Shown here in pieces: positions 37,692 to 46,021 of a stretch of DNA of 64,000 nucleotides. This DNA comes from JADLHS01 sp020848635 (GTDB taxonomy: Bacteria; Verrucomicrobiota; Verrucomicrobiia; Limisphaerales; JADLHS01): NCBI GenBank assembly GCA_037044975.1, contig JBAOIL010000005.1, positions 62,001 to 126,000 on the forward strand, read 5' to 3'. The translations under genes and the position numbers were made by a program. The stretch's first letter is position 1. Every line of letters starts with the position of its first letter. The notes beneath the pieces are model-generated. The model was not told the origin of the DNA. It was given only the letters and a program-made list of their open reading frames with translations, and made no database searches.

Positions 37692-37759
37692 ATGCGGTGA
37701 ATAGAGGGCTTATTCACCGCATGTTATGCGGAGCTTGTTGTTGCTTGTGCGGTGAATAA
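37692..37759. promoter_or_regulatory. Palindromic operator-like sites upstream of the Fic gene
   Basis: A perfect 12-bp inverted repeat atgcggtgaata (37692-37703) / tattcaccgcat (37711-37722) with a 7-bp spacer is followed by a third half-site tgcggtgaata at 37748-37758, about 36 bp before the Fic start. The words ttatgcggag also recur at about 37724 and 37780. The pattern of a dyad plus an extra half-site suggests binding by a dimeric regulator. It could also act as a terminator-like hairpin after AlpA. Confidence 0.55.
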
Positions 37760-37793
37760 GGGCTATAATCCCCTTAGATTATGCGGAGATTGT

Positions 37794-38897
37794 ATGTATA
37801 TCCATGAACTTAAGAACTGGCCTGAACTAACTTGGAATCAGGCGAAACTAGCGGATTTGCTGGCCGAAGTGCGCCATTTGCAAGGCCGCTTGCTGGGGCG
37901 CATGGAGGCGTTGGGCTTTGATTTGCGGGAACAGGCAACCCTGCAAACCCTGACCCAAGACGTTATCAAAACCAGTGAGATTGAGGGGGAAAAACTGGAT
38001 GCCGCACAAGTGCGGTCTTCCATCGCCCGAAGGCTGGGCATGGATATTGGGGCCACACTTCAAATTGACCGCAATGTCGAAGGCATTGTTGAGGTCATGC
38101 TGGATGCCACACGTAAATATGCTTCGCCGCTGACGGACGAACGATTGTTCGCCTGGCATTCGGCGTTGTTCCCCACGGGCAGAAGTGGGATGCGGAAAAT
38201 AATCGTTGGCGCATGGCGCACAAAAGAAAGCGGATCGATGCAAGTGGTATCCGGCCCGATTGGTCGCGAATGGGTGCATTATGAAGCGCCCACGTATGAC
38301 CGACTAAAGAAAGAAATGGCGCGTTTCATGAAATGGTTTAACGCCGCGTCGGAAACCGATCCGGTGATTAAATCCGCCCTCGCCCACTTCTGGTTTGTAA
38401 CCATCCATCCTTTTGATGACGGCAACGGACGCATTGCGCGAGCGATTGCGGACATGATGCTGTCGCGGTCGGAGAAAAGCGCCCAGCGCTTTTACAGCAT
38501 GTCGGCACAAATTCAGCGCGAGCGGAAAGAGTATTACGATGTTCTGGAGCACTGCCAGAAAGGTGAACTCGACATCACCGCATGGATTGAATGGTTTTTG
38601 AACTGCCTAAGACACGCAATTGCGGCGTCGGAAAAAACACTGGAAGTGGTTTTGGTTAAAGCACAGTTCTGGAAATCTCATGCCGGTGAATCGTTCAATG
38701 AACGCCAGCGGACGATTATCAATCGTTTGCTGGATGGTTTTGAGGGCAAGCTGAATTCCTCCAAGTGGGCGAAGATAACGAAGTGTTCGCAGGATACGGC
38801 GCTTCGCGACATTGTTGATCTGGTGAATCGAAAGATTCTCAACAAGGATGAAGCGGGCGGACGTAGCACAAGCTACGCACTCCGCCTGCCGACTTAA
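37794..38897 (+). CDS. Fic/DOC family protein (adenylyltransferase) with N-terminal DUF4172-type domain
   Basis: 367 residues, intact, ATG 37794. The N-terminal domain (MYIHELKNWPELTWNQAKLA, LAEVRHLQGRLLGRMEALGF) ends in an inhibitory helix with the T/SxxxEG motif TSEIEGEKL (T60, E64, G65), as in class II Fic proteins. The Fic core has HPFDDGNGRIAR at residues 205-216 with the catalytic His205 and the phosphate-binding GNGR. The C-terminus has a winged-helix-like part (SSKWAKITKCSQDTALRDIV, DLVNRKIL). Fic enzymes transfer AMP from ATP to a target protein. The HTH tail and the upstream palindrome hint at autoregulation. The lower GC and island location indicate transfer. Confidence 0.92.
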   Translation: MYIHELKNWPELTWNQAKLADLLAEVRHLQGRLLGRMEALGFDLREQATLQTLTQDVIKTSEIEGEKLDAAQVRSSIARRLGMDIGATLQIDRNVEGIVEVMLDATRKYASPLTDERLFAWHSALFPTGRSGMRKIIVGAWRTKESGSMQVVSGPIGREWVHYEAPTYDRLKKEMARFMKWFNAASETDPVIKSALAHFWFVTIHPFDDGNGRIARAIADMMLSRSEKSAQRFYSMSAQIQRERKEYYDVLEHCQKGELDITAWIEWFLNCLRHAIAASEKTLEVVLVKAQFWKSHAGESFNERQRTIINRLLDGFEGKLNSSKWAKITKCSQDTALRDIVDLVNRKILNKDEAGGRSTSYALRLPT

Positions 38898-39289
38898 TTT
38901 GCGATTCGCTTTTGGCGTAATGATTGAGAGTCAAAAACTGGGGGTATCTTTGGGGGTATATTTTTAGGGGTATCTGAAATTGCCTTTGAAAAACAGTTTG
39001 TAAGACCTAATTGTGTTTACCGTAGGGGTCACCAATTCTTTGGACATCAACGTCCATTACCATCCAAAAAATCTCCTGAAATCGACACTGAGAGCCACTT
39101 TCATGGCGACTCACTCGAAATAGCGTCCGGCAACAGTTCTCATTGTAGGTGCTCGACGATTCGAGCATGGGGAGGCGAGCCGGGCGTTGCATCGGGGTGT
39201 CGGGGGCGGTTTGTGGCCGTGGGGTGCCGCGAGCCGTACAAGCGCGGCCCCCACGCGGGGCGGGCGTGGTTGCTTGCGGGGCGGCTGGG
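38898..39289. other. Gene-free stretch after the Fic gene
   Basis: About 390 bp with no convincing gene. It contains a short G-rich tandem block (38938-38974, units like gggggtatct, tgggggtata, aggggtatct). A GC jump at about 39160 probably marks the start of the next transposon fragment. Confidence 0.5.
38938..38974 (+). repeat. Three G-rich tandem units (ggggtatc/a)
   Basis: Three near copies of ggggtat spaced 11-17 bp apart in AT-rich DNA just after the Fic gene. Function unknown; possibly part of an attachment or recombinase end region. Confidence 0.4.
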
Positions 39290-39892
39290 TCAGCTTTTTT
39301 GCACGGTGTAGGGGCCGATCTCCAGACCCCGCATCATGAAATCCATCAACTGGGCCCAGCCCTCGAAGTGCCAGTAGGTCGTCAGCGCTTCCAGATGCTG
39401 AAAGAAGCGCCGCCGCGCGCCCACGGTGGCCCGGATCAGGCGGTAGCTTTCATCGGCCAGTTCCAGCAACGTGTGCAGCCCGAAGGCCAGCAGGTTCATC
39501 GTCAGCAGCAGTGAACTCAAGTGCTGCTGGCCGTGCCCGAAGTTGTGTTCCAGATGATAGCCCCGGTTCTTGAGCACGTTGTTGTGTTCGTTCTCGATCT
39601 TCCAGCGCGCCCGCCCGGCAGCCACCAGCCCGGCGACGTTGTCCGCAGTGATGTCCCAGTCGGTGATGAAGCTGTTGTGGTAACGCACCTGTCCTTCGGC
39701 GTCGGTGATCGTCAGCTCGCACCAGTTGACCTTCAGGGCGTCGTCGCTGTCGGTCAGGGGCACGGCATTGGCCCAGCGATACTGGTGGTGCAGGTCATCG
39801 AACAGGCTGAAGAGGTGATGCGGGGCCACCGGGTCGAGCGTCTGGCGGATGTGATTGTCGCTGTCCAGTCCGCAGGCTTCCTGGCCGGGCAT
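39290..39892 (-). pseudogene. DDE-type transposase, C-terminal fragment (ISNCY-like)
   Basis: 200 codons. WCELTITDAEGQVRYHNSFI, TDWDITADNVAGLVAAGRAR, WKIENEHNNVLKNRGYHLEH, NFGHGQQHLSSLLLTMNLLA includes the C-terminal Glu helix (RWKIENEHN) and tail of a DDE transposase whose N-terminal half is missing. It breaks off at about 39893, exactly where the serine recombinase fragment begins. The family assignment is tentative. Confidence 0.7.
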
Positions 39893-39894
39893 TT

Positions 39895-40548
39895 GAAGAC
39901 ATAGTCATTTCGTATTTAGGTGAGATTGGGAAGCACCCAGAGATCATCGAGGCCGCGATGCGCGCGTGCCATGAGGCCAAAGCAAAGTCCGTCCGTCCGC
40001 TCAAATCGAAGCTCGCCGAAACCGAGAAGCGCTACCGTGAACGTTCTGCGGAAATGCGAAATTGCCTTGATGCCGCGAAGAAGATTGGGACGGCTGCTGT
40101 CACCGCTGAGTTCACGGAAGAGGCGAATCGCATTTCAGCGGAAAAAAGAGATTTGGAACATGAAAGAGTCAGGATCAAAGCAGAAATCAATTACCTTGAG
40201 GGCGTGGCGGCCGATACTGATGTCATCGCTAATGCGCTCCTGCGATTTCAAAAGGTTGTCACAACCCTGCCACTGGAAGAGCAAAAGGAACTCATTCAGC
40301 TCATCGTCCGAGAAATTGTTGTTAAGCCGTATGATCCTGAAAAGGATCCAAAAGCTGGAGAAAGGGGAATTTTCAAGACGCGAATCCGAACCAAATGGTA
40401 TTTAGTTAACATTTCGATATTTGCAACCGACTTAATACCAAGCAGTTACAAAGTTGAAGAAATAAGTTCAGATTTGAAGGGACATGGCTCCAGAGGAAGG
40501 GCTCGAACCTTCAACATCGCGGTTAACAGCCGCGCGCTCTACCATTGA
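39895..40548 (+). pseudogene. Large serine recombinase (resolvase family), C-terminal fragment
   Basis: Reads EDIVISYLGEIGKHPEIIEA, AMRACHEAKAKSVRPLKSKL, AETEKRYRERSAEMRNCLDA and onward through LPLEEQKELIQLIVREIVVK and KTRIRTKWYLVNISIFATDL: the coiled-coil and final domain of large serine integrases. The catalytic serine domain, the recombinase domain and the zinc ribbon are missing, cut off by the transposase fragment. The open frame runs on past the natural end into the tRNA-Asn gene read on the wrong strand. It was probably the integrase of the element that entered next to this tRNA. Confidence 0.85.
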
Positions 40549-40559
40549 GCTACTCTGGA
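40485..40559 (-). tRNA. tRNA-Asn (anticodon GTT)
   Basis: A 75-nt cloverleaf including an encoded CCA. Acceptor tccagag pairs with ctctgga; D arm gctc/gagc; anticodon stem cgcgg/ccgcg with loop ctgttaa (anticodon GTT); T arm gaagg-ttcgagc-ccttc. The gene's 3' end faces the decayed island at lower coordinates, the usual place for integration. Confidence 0.95.
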
Positions 40560-40623
40560 ACACCAAAACCGTCCGCCAACGAGCGCAAACGGATGCGCAC
40601 TCTACAAACCAGGAGCCCAACCG

Positions 40624-41514
40624 TCAAACGCTTTTAGCCCGCTTGGGGATTGAGACCGGCTTAAGCGGTTGGCAGGTGGGACAATAAAACGTGCTCCGAG
40701 CCGCTTGGACGATGCGCCGGATTGCCGTTTGACAGCGCGGGCAGGGCAATCCTTTCCGGTCGTAAACCCGCAGCCGCTCAGCATAATAATCGGCCGCACC
40801 CGCCGCCCGCCCAAAATAAAACAACCCGTCGCCACCGGACTTTTCACCGTAATGCAAGGGAAGAGTGCTGCCAAAGCGAATCGCTTCCGTCAACACGGCG
40901 CGGATTGTATGCCGCAGGGCATTCACCTGAGGGCGGCTCAGTTTACGGGCCGCGAGTTGGGGCGCGATGCGGGCACGAAACAAAGCCTCACTCGCGTAAA
41001 TGTTGCCCACGCCCCCGACCAGGGATTGATCGAGCAGCTTGACTTTGATGGCCTGCCGGGATCGGGTGAGCGCCGCGCCGAACGCGGCGACGGTGAAATC
41101 TTCACCCAGCGGCTCCGGTCCCAGGCGCGACACCGCCCGAGTGTCGAGTGTGAGCCGCCCAAAATAGCGCGGGTCCTCGTAAACAAACCATTCGCGGCCC
41201 AGATCAAGGATCACTGCCGCGTGTTTGGGCAACGGCGCGCGGCGCGGAGCCAGATACATCCGCCCCGTCATGCCCAAATGGCCGACCAGGATCAGGGGGG
41301 CGCGGCAGCCCGGCTGGCGCAGCTCAAAGACCAGGTACTTTCCGCGCCGGGACAACCCGGTGAAGCGGGCGCCGCGCAGCGAGCGTTGAAGTTGGCCCAC
41401 CGGGGTTGGCTTCAGCACCCGCGCCCGTCGTACCGCCACGGCACGGATCGTCCGACCGCAGACCAACGGCCGCAAGTGGCGGACGAGGACTTCAACTTCG
41501 GGCAGTTCCGGCAT
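40624..41514 (-). CDS. mutM: Formamidopyrimidine-DNA glycosylase (Fpg/MutM)
   Basis: 296 residues, intact, ATG 41514. Base-excision repair enzyme that removes 8-oxoguanine and cuts the abasic site. MPELPEVEVLVRHL gives the catalytic Pro1 (after Met removal) and Glu2. The conserved helix-two-turn-helix part is LLDQSLVGGVGNIYASEALF. The zinc finger is at the C-terminus (YDRKGLPCPRCQTAIRRIVQ, STFYCPTCQ), with four cysteines. The length is slightly above the usual 270-280 because of a basic tail. It sits 3 bp after the pyrH stop, so it is probably co-transcribed with pyrH. Confidence 0.96.
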   Translation of the reverse strand: MPELPEVEVLVRHLRPLVCGRTIRAVAVRRARVLKPTPVGQLQRSLRGARFTGLSRRGKYLVFELRQPGCRAPLILVGHLGMTGRMYLAPRRAPLPKHAAVILDLGREWFVYEDPRYFGRLTLDTRAVSRLGPEPLGEDFTVAAFGAALTRSRQAIKVKLLDQSLVGGVGNIYASEALFRARIAPQLAARKLSRPQVNALRHTIRAVLTEAIRFGSTLPLHYGEKSGGDGLFYFGRAAGAADYYAERLRVYDRKGLPCPRCQTAIRRIVQAARSTFYCPTCQPLKPVSIPKRAKSV

Positions 41515-41517
41515 CGG

Positions 41518-42243
41518 TCAGCCGTTGACCACAGTACCGACCTCGGCCCCCAGCACCACGCGCCGGAGATTGTGCGGCTTGAACAGGTCGAACACGATGA
41601 TCGGCATCTTGTTGTCCATACACAGCGAGAATGCCGTCGAATCCATCACCTTGAGCTGCTTCTGGAGCGCGGTGAGGTAGGAGATTTGCGTGAAGCGTTT
41701 TGCCTTGGGGTTCTTCTTGGGGTCGCTGTCGTAAATTCCGTCCACCTTGGTTGCCTTCAAAATCACTTCCGCCCCGATCTCGGTGGCGCGCAAGGCCGCC
41801 GCGGTGTCGGTCGAAAAATAGGGATTGCCCGTGCCGCCGCCAAAAATCACGACGCGGCCCTTTTCCAGGTGGCGTACCGCCCGGCGGCGGATGAACGTCT
41901 CAGCCACCTGCGCCATGGTGATGGCCGTTTGCACGCGCGTGGCCACGCCGAGTTTTTCCAAAGCGTCCTGCAACGCGAGCGAGTTAATGATGGTGGCCAG
42001 CATGCCCATGTAATCGCCGGTGGCGCGCTCGATGCCTTTCTCACTGCCGGCCAGGCCGCGGAAGATGTTGCCGCCCCCGAGCACGATCACCACCTGCACG
42101 CCCAGATCCCGCACCTCCCGGATTTGCTCGGCCATGCGGTGAACCGCGTCGGGGTTGATGCCGACGCCCCCTTCGCCGCCCAGGGCTTCCCCACTGAGCT
42201 TGAGCAAAATGCGGCGGTACTTCGGGCGGGTGGTCTTTTTCAT
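41518..42243 (-). CDS. pyrH: UMP kinase
   Basis: 241 residues from ATG 42243 (MKKTTRPKYRRILLKLSGEA). Bacterial uridylate kinase, converting UMP and ATP to UDP and ADP in pyrimidine synthesis; forms hexamers in the cytoplasm. Family motifs: LLKLSGEALGGEGGVGINPD, VVIVLGGGNIFRGLAG, ERATGDYMGMLATIINSLAL, VVIFGGGTGNPYFSTDTAAA, LRATE and ATKVDGIYDSDPKKNP. An upstream in-frame start (42306) adds 21 unlike residues and is less likely. It is followed closely by mutM. The frr and tsf genes that often flank pyrH are not seen. Confidence 0.96.
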   Translation of the reverse strand: MKKTTRPKYRRILLKLSGEALGGEGGVGINPDAVHRMAEQIREVRDLGVQVVIVLGGGNIFRGLAGSEKGIERATGDYMGMLATIINSLALQDALEKLGVATRVQTAITMAQVAETFIRRRAVRHLEKGRVVIFGGGTGNPYFSTDTAAALRATEIGAEVILKATKVDGIYDSDPKKNPKAKRFTQISYLTALQKQLKVMDSTAFSLCMDNKMPIIVFDLFKPHNLRRVVLGAEVGTVVNG

Positions 42244-42352
42244 GATTGGCAGGGGATGAATGTCATCAGCAGCCCGCGTTTTAGCAGTCCATACACCAAG
42301 CGTCAAATCAAAGGACGTTGCGGTTACGGGCGCCCGGATTTAATCTGAAGCC

Positions 42353-42856
42353 ATGCGAAGACTTGAACCGCCCGACGTGCATCATTTCCAAGCGGCGCAA
42401 GGCTGGCTCGGCCTTGGCGCACACGCCGACGCCTGGGCGGAGTTGGACGCGATTTCGCCGCCGAACCAGCGGCATCCGGCCGTGCTGGACTTGCGCTGGA
42501 CGATGCACGTTGAGGCGCGGGAATGGGACGCGGCGCTGAAGGTTGCCGACGACATGCTGGCGCTGGCGCCGGAACGGGCGGATAGCTGGCTGCACCACGC
42601 GTATGCGTTGCGCCGCGCGTCCCACGGCGGGTTGGCTCAGGCCCGGGCCGCACTCGAACCCGCCGCAAAGAAATTCCCCAAAGAGCCCGTCATTCCCTAC
42701 AACCTTTCGTGTTATGCGTGCCAACTGCAACTACTGGAGGAAGCCCGGGCGTGGTTCCAACACGCCCTAAAGGCCGGCAAGAAGTCGGAACTCAAGCGCA
42801 TGGCGCTCGCCGATCCCGATCTGGAAGCGTTGTGGGAGGAAATCCGACCGCTTTGA
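42353..42856 (+). CDS. Small tetratricopeptide-repeat-like protein
   Basis: 167 residues, ATG 42353, no leader. Helical repeats of TPR type: HFQAAQGWLGLGAHADAWAE, HPAVLDLRWTMHVEAREWDA, ALKVADDMLALAPERADSWL, HHAYALRR and IPYNLSCYACQLQLLEEARA, WFQHALK. It is probably a cytoplasmic protein-interaction module. It is divergent from pyrH and lies 80 bp before lutA in the same direction, so it could be the first gene of that operon. No functional link is known. Confidence 0.8.
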   Translation: MRRLEPPDVHHFQAAQGWLGLGAHADAWAELDAISPPNQRHPAVLDLRWTMHVEAREWDAALKVADDMLALAPERADSWLHHAYALRRASHGGLAQARAALEPAAKKFPKEPVIPYNLSCYACQLQLLEEARAWFQHALKAGKKSELKRMALADPDLEALWEEIRPL

Positions 42857-42936
42857 TTCGGGGTGCTCCCCAAGCCAGCACGCCACCAATTCTTTTTGTC
42901 GCCAACGGCCCGGTTTCTTTCCAAGCTTCCCACGCG

Positions 42937-43653
42937 ATGACGATCACGTTGTTCATCCCCTGCTTTGTGGACCTGATGTATCCGCAGGTCGGCAGGGCAA
43001 TGGTGCGCATTTTCGAGAGGCTCGGACACCAGGTGGTTTGCCCGGAAGCCCCGGCCTGCTGCGGTCAACCGGCGTTCAACACCGGATACTGGGACGAGAG
43101 CCGCGCCGTGGCCGTCAAAGTGATCGAGGCGGTCAAAGACGCCGAGGCGGTCGTGATCGCCAGCGGATCGTGCGGCGCGATGATGAGTGTCTTTTATCCG
43201 CAACTCTTTGCCGGCACCCCGCACGAGGCCGCGGCCAGGTCCGTCGCGGCCAAGTGCTACGAATTCTCCAGCTTCCTCGTGAACAAACTCGGCGTCACCG
43301 ATCTCGGCGCGAAGTTCCCGCACAAGGTCACGTTTCACGATGGCTGCCATGGCTTACGCGAGCTGAACAACAAACGCCCCCCGCGCGAACTGCTCGCGAA
43401 GGTGAAGGGTTTGGAATTGATCGAGATGGGTGCGGCGGAAACCTGCTGCGGCTTTGGCGGAACGTTCGCCGCGAAGTTCCCCGCCATCTCAACTGCAATG
43501 GGGGAAGTGAAATGCGCCAGCGCGCTGGAAACCAAGGCGGATTATGTCGTCTCGTGTGATTCGAGCTGCTTGATGCAGATTCAAGGTTCGGCCGACAAAC
43601 AGCATAAGGGCATCAAGACGATTCATTTGGCGGAGGTATTGGCCCAGTCATGA
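42937..43653 (+). CDS. lutA: Lactate utilisation protein A, (Fe-S)-binding subunit
   Basis: 238 residues from ATG 42937 (MTITLFIPCFVDLMYPQVGR). LutABC is an iron-sulfur L-lactate dehydrogenase complex producing pyruvate. LutA has two cysteine-rich CCG domains, seen here as ACCGQPAFNTGYW and ETCCGFGGTFAAKFP, plus TFHDGCHGLRELNN between them, which together bind iron-sulfur clusters. The length is that of Bacillus LutA (about 238). The stop overlaps the lutB start (ATGA), so the two are translationally coupled. It opens the lutABC-pduS-pduT-isomerase cluster. Confidence 0.92.
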   Translation: MTITLFIPCFVDLMYPQVGRAMVRIFERLGHQVVCPEAPACCGQPAFNTGYWDESRAVAVKVIEAVKDAEAVVIASGSCGAMMSVFYPQLFAGTPHEAAARSVAAKCYEFSSFLVNKLGVTDLGAKFPHKVTFHDGCHGLRELNNKRPPRELLAKVKGLELIEMGAAETCCGFGGTFAAKFPAISTAMGEVKCASALETKADYVVSCDSSCLMQIQGSADKQHKGIKTIHLAEVLAQS

Positions 43654-45158
43654 GCACGCCCGCCACCCATTTCAACGAGGACGCCCGCCGGGTAGCGCCG
43701 GATTTGCGGCATCGCGGCATCATCCAGACGGCGATGGGCAAATACGAGGTCGTCCGCGACCAGCGCAAGTTGTGGTTTCAAGACTGGCAGGGCGCGCGGA
43801 ATCTTGCCGCCCGCACGAAGTTCGAAGCGGTTAACCACCTCGACAGGCATCTCGAACAGTTCGCACGCTTGCTCGAAGCGCGCGGCACGAAGGTGCATTG
43901 GGCCAGCAACGCGCAACAGGGGCGTGACATCATCCTCGGCATTCTGCGCGAGAAGAACGCCAAGATCATTGTTAAGTCCAAGGCGATGACTTCCGAGGAA
44001 ATCCACCTCAACGACGCGATGGAGCACGCGGGTTACGAAGTCGTAGAGTCCGACCTGGGCGAATTCATCGTCCAACTCCGGCAGGAGCCGCCGTATCACC
44101 TCGTCTTCCCCGCCATGCACCTGACGCGCGGCGAGATCAAGCAAACCTTCCAGGAAAAGCTCAACGACGCTCCGTCCGACGAACCCGAGGACCTGACGAT
44201 GGTCGCCCGGCGTGTCATGCGGCAGAAATATCTTCAAGCCGACGTCGGCATCACCGGGGCGAACTTCGCGATTGCCGAGACGGGCATGATTTCGATCACG
44301 GAGAACGAAGGCAACGCCCGGCTCACGGCAGCGCTGCCCAAGACAATGATTACGCTCGTGGGCATCGAGAAAGTGCTGCCACGCCTGGACGATCTCGCAC
44401 TGTTCCTGCCGATGCTCGCGGTCATGGGCACGGGCCAGGCATTGACGTGTTACAACACGATGTATGGCGGGCCGCGGCAGTCCGGCGAAGCCGACGGGCC
44501 GGAGGAATACCACGTCGTACTGCTCGACAATCAGCGCACCACCCTGCTCGCGGACGCCGAGCAACGCGATGCGCTGGGGTGCATCCGCTGCGGTGCGTGC
44601 CTGAATGTCTGCCCGATCTTTCGCAACGTTGGCGGGCACACCTACGGCACGGTCTATGGCGGGCCGATCGGTTCGGTCATCACGCCGCATCTGCGCGGGT
44701 TGCAGGATTGGAAGCATCTGAGTTACGCGTCGTCGCTGTGCGGCGCCTGCACCGAGACTTGCCCGGTGAAAATTGATCTGCACCACCACTTGCTGCAAAA
44801 CCGGCGAAACGGTTCCGAACAGAAACCGAGTTGGTGGCAGAAGCTGGCGTTTCAAATTTTCGCCCCGATTGCGAACAAGCCGGGGCTCTGGTCGTTGACG
44901 ACGAAGCTGGGGCGCTTTGGACAACGGTTCCACGGCTTGATCAAGGGGAGCGCAATTGACCCCGCCCAGGCCTGGACCAAGACGCGCGAACTGCCGCCAA
45001 TTGCCAAGCAAAGCTTCAAGGAATGGTGGAAGGAGAACGCCAAACCAACAATGAGTACCTGCGGCGAAAACCTAGCTTACTTCAACGACTCGCCCTCACC
45101 CCGGCCCTCTCCCCCGGGGAGAGGGAGAATCGTTTCGCCGTCTCACGGCATATCGTGA
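43650..45158 (+). CDS. lutB: Lactate utilisation protein B, with repeat-derived C-terminal tail
   Basis: 502 residues, ATG 43650. A LUD domain (DUF162) fills the N-terminal two-thirds: SKAMTSEEIHLNDAMEHAGY, EVVESDLGEFIVQLRQEPPY, TGANFAIAETGMISITENEG. Two 4Fe-4S ferredoxin motifs follow, CIRCGACLNVCPIF and CGACTETCPVKI, then a DUF3390-like tail (GLWSLTTKLGRFGQRFHGLI). The last about 23 residues (DSPSPRPSPPGRGRIVSPSH) are encoded by a palindromic repeat at 45091 and are not part of the family, so the natural stop has been lost or displaced. Electrons from lactate pass through these clusters to an unknown acceptor; the PduS-like protein two genes downstream is a candidate. Confidence 0.92.
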   Translation: MSTPATHFNEDARRVAPDLRHRGIIQTAMGKYEVVRDQRKLWFQDWQGARNLAARTKFEAVNHLDRHLEQFARLLEARGTKVHWASNAQQGRDIILGILREKNAKIIVKSKAMTSEEIHLNDAMEHAGYEVVESDLGEFIVQLRQEPPYHLVFPAMHLTRGEIKQTFQEKLNDAPSDEPEDLTMVARRVMRQKYLQADVGITGANFAIAETGMISITENEGNARLTAALPKTMITLVGIEKVLPRLDDLALFLPMLAVMGTGQALTCYNTMYGGPRQSGEADGPEEYHVVLLDNQRTTLLADAEQRDALGCIRCGACLNVCPIFRNVGGHTYGTVYGGPIGSVITPHLRGLQDWKHLSYASSLCGACTETCPVKIDLHHHLLQNRRNGSEQKPSWWQKLAFQIFAPIANKPGLWSLTTKLGRFGQRFHGLIKGSAIDPAQAWTKTRELPPIAKQSFKEWWKENAKPTMSTCGENLAYFNDSPSPRPSPPGRGRIVSPSHGIS

Positions 45159-45247
45159 ATCTGAGATCAGCTTCAACGCGCATCCGGAAAAGAGAAACGC
45201 ATCCGCAAGCTGTTCCCTCTCCTGGGGGAGAGGGTCAGGGTGAGGGC
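45091..45247. repeat. Inverted-arm repeat of the ctcaccccggccct type, copy 2
   Basis: Left arm cgccctcaccccggccctct at 45091 and right arm from ccctctcctgggggagaggg at 45215 to tcagggtgagggcg at 45247 are inverted repeats, with about 90 bp between. The left arm is translated as the end of LutB. It is related to 16425-16570. Confidence 0.85.
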
Positions 45248-45332
45248 GAGTCGTTACCCGAGCATTCTCATTCGCCGGCGTGATTCAAAAACCAAGTTTG
45301 AGACTTCTCACGTCGTCTCCTACGAGTGAACT

Positions 45333-45996
45333 ATGAGCGAACGCGACAACATCTTCACCCGCATCCGCGAGGCGCTGACCGTCGAGGCGACACGCACACC
45401 ATGGAACGGGCTTGCCGACTATGGCAGATCATCGCCGCGTGATGCCGCCGGTCGGTGCCACGATAGAAGAACAGTTCGCGCTGTTTGCCAAGAACGCTGC
45501 TGATTTGCGCGCGACCTTCAAGCGGGTCAAGGACACCGACGAACTCACCGCCGAGTTGCGCGCGTTGCGGGACACAGAGAAGTGGCAGCGCGTAGCAACG
45601 CACAAAAGCCCACTGGCGCAGGCGCAGGCCCGCGAGCTTGGGTTGCCCACGCTGGTCACCGACGAGGGCTACGACAAACACCAGCTCGAACAATGCGACG
45701 TTGGCGTTTCCGAATGTGATGCGTTGATCGCCCAGACCGGCACAGTTTTGGTGACAAGCAAGACCGCCGGTGGCCGGGGACTATCGTGTCTGCCCCCGCA
45801 TCACGTCGTTATCGCCCGCCGCGAGCAAATGGTTTCCGATTTACCAGCGGCGTTCGCACTCATCAAAGCGAAGCACGGCGCGAATTATCCGAGCATGATC
45901 TCATTCATCACTGGCCCGAGCCGGACGGGCGACATCGAGCGTATCCTCGTCCTTGGCGCGCACGGGCCCAAGCAGCTGACAATTTTCTGTCTTTAA
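45333..45996 (+). CDS. lutC: Lactate utilisation protein C, one frameshift
   Basis: About 220 residues. MSERDNIFTRIREALTVEA starts at ATG 45333. After a one-base indel near 45390-45400 the frame of TGLPTMADHRRVMPPVGATI, EEQFALFAKNAADLRATFKR continues to the stop. LUD domain (DUF162) features: CDVGVSECDALIAQTGTVLV, RGLSCLPPHHVVIARREQMV, YPSMISFITGPSRTGDIERI, LVLGAHGPKQL. Third subunit of the lactate oxidation complex. It is separated from lutB by a 175-bp repeat-containing gap and from the PduS-like gene by 25 bp. Confidence 0.9.
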
Positions 45997-46021
45997 CCCG
46001 GAGCGATCCTAGAATCGAAAC

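Noticed and set aside
39007..39192. Small minus-strand frame of 61 codons after the Fic gene
   Set aside because: No recognisable domain, no ribosome-binding site and unusual composition for this genome; it may be part of a mobile element end but cannot be supported as a gene.
43623..45011. Minus-strand frame of 462 codons opposite lutB
   Set aside because: The plus strand encodes LutB with ferredoxin and LUD motifs; the opposite frame has no domain features.
45091..45247. Rho-independent terminator between lutB and lutC
   Set aside because: The arms are about 90 bp apart with no T-run, and the same arms occur in another spacer, so it is better described as a dispersed repeat.
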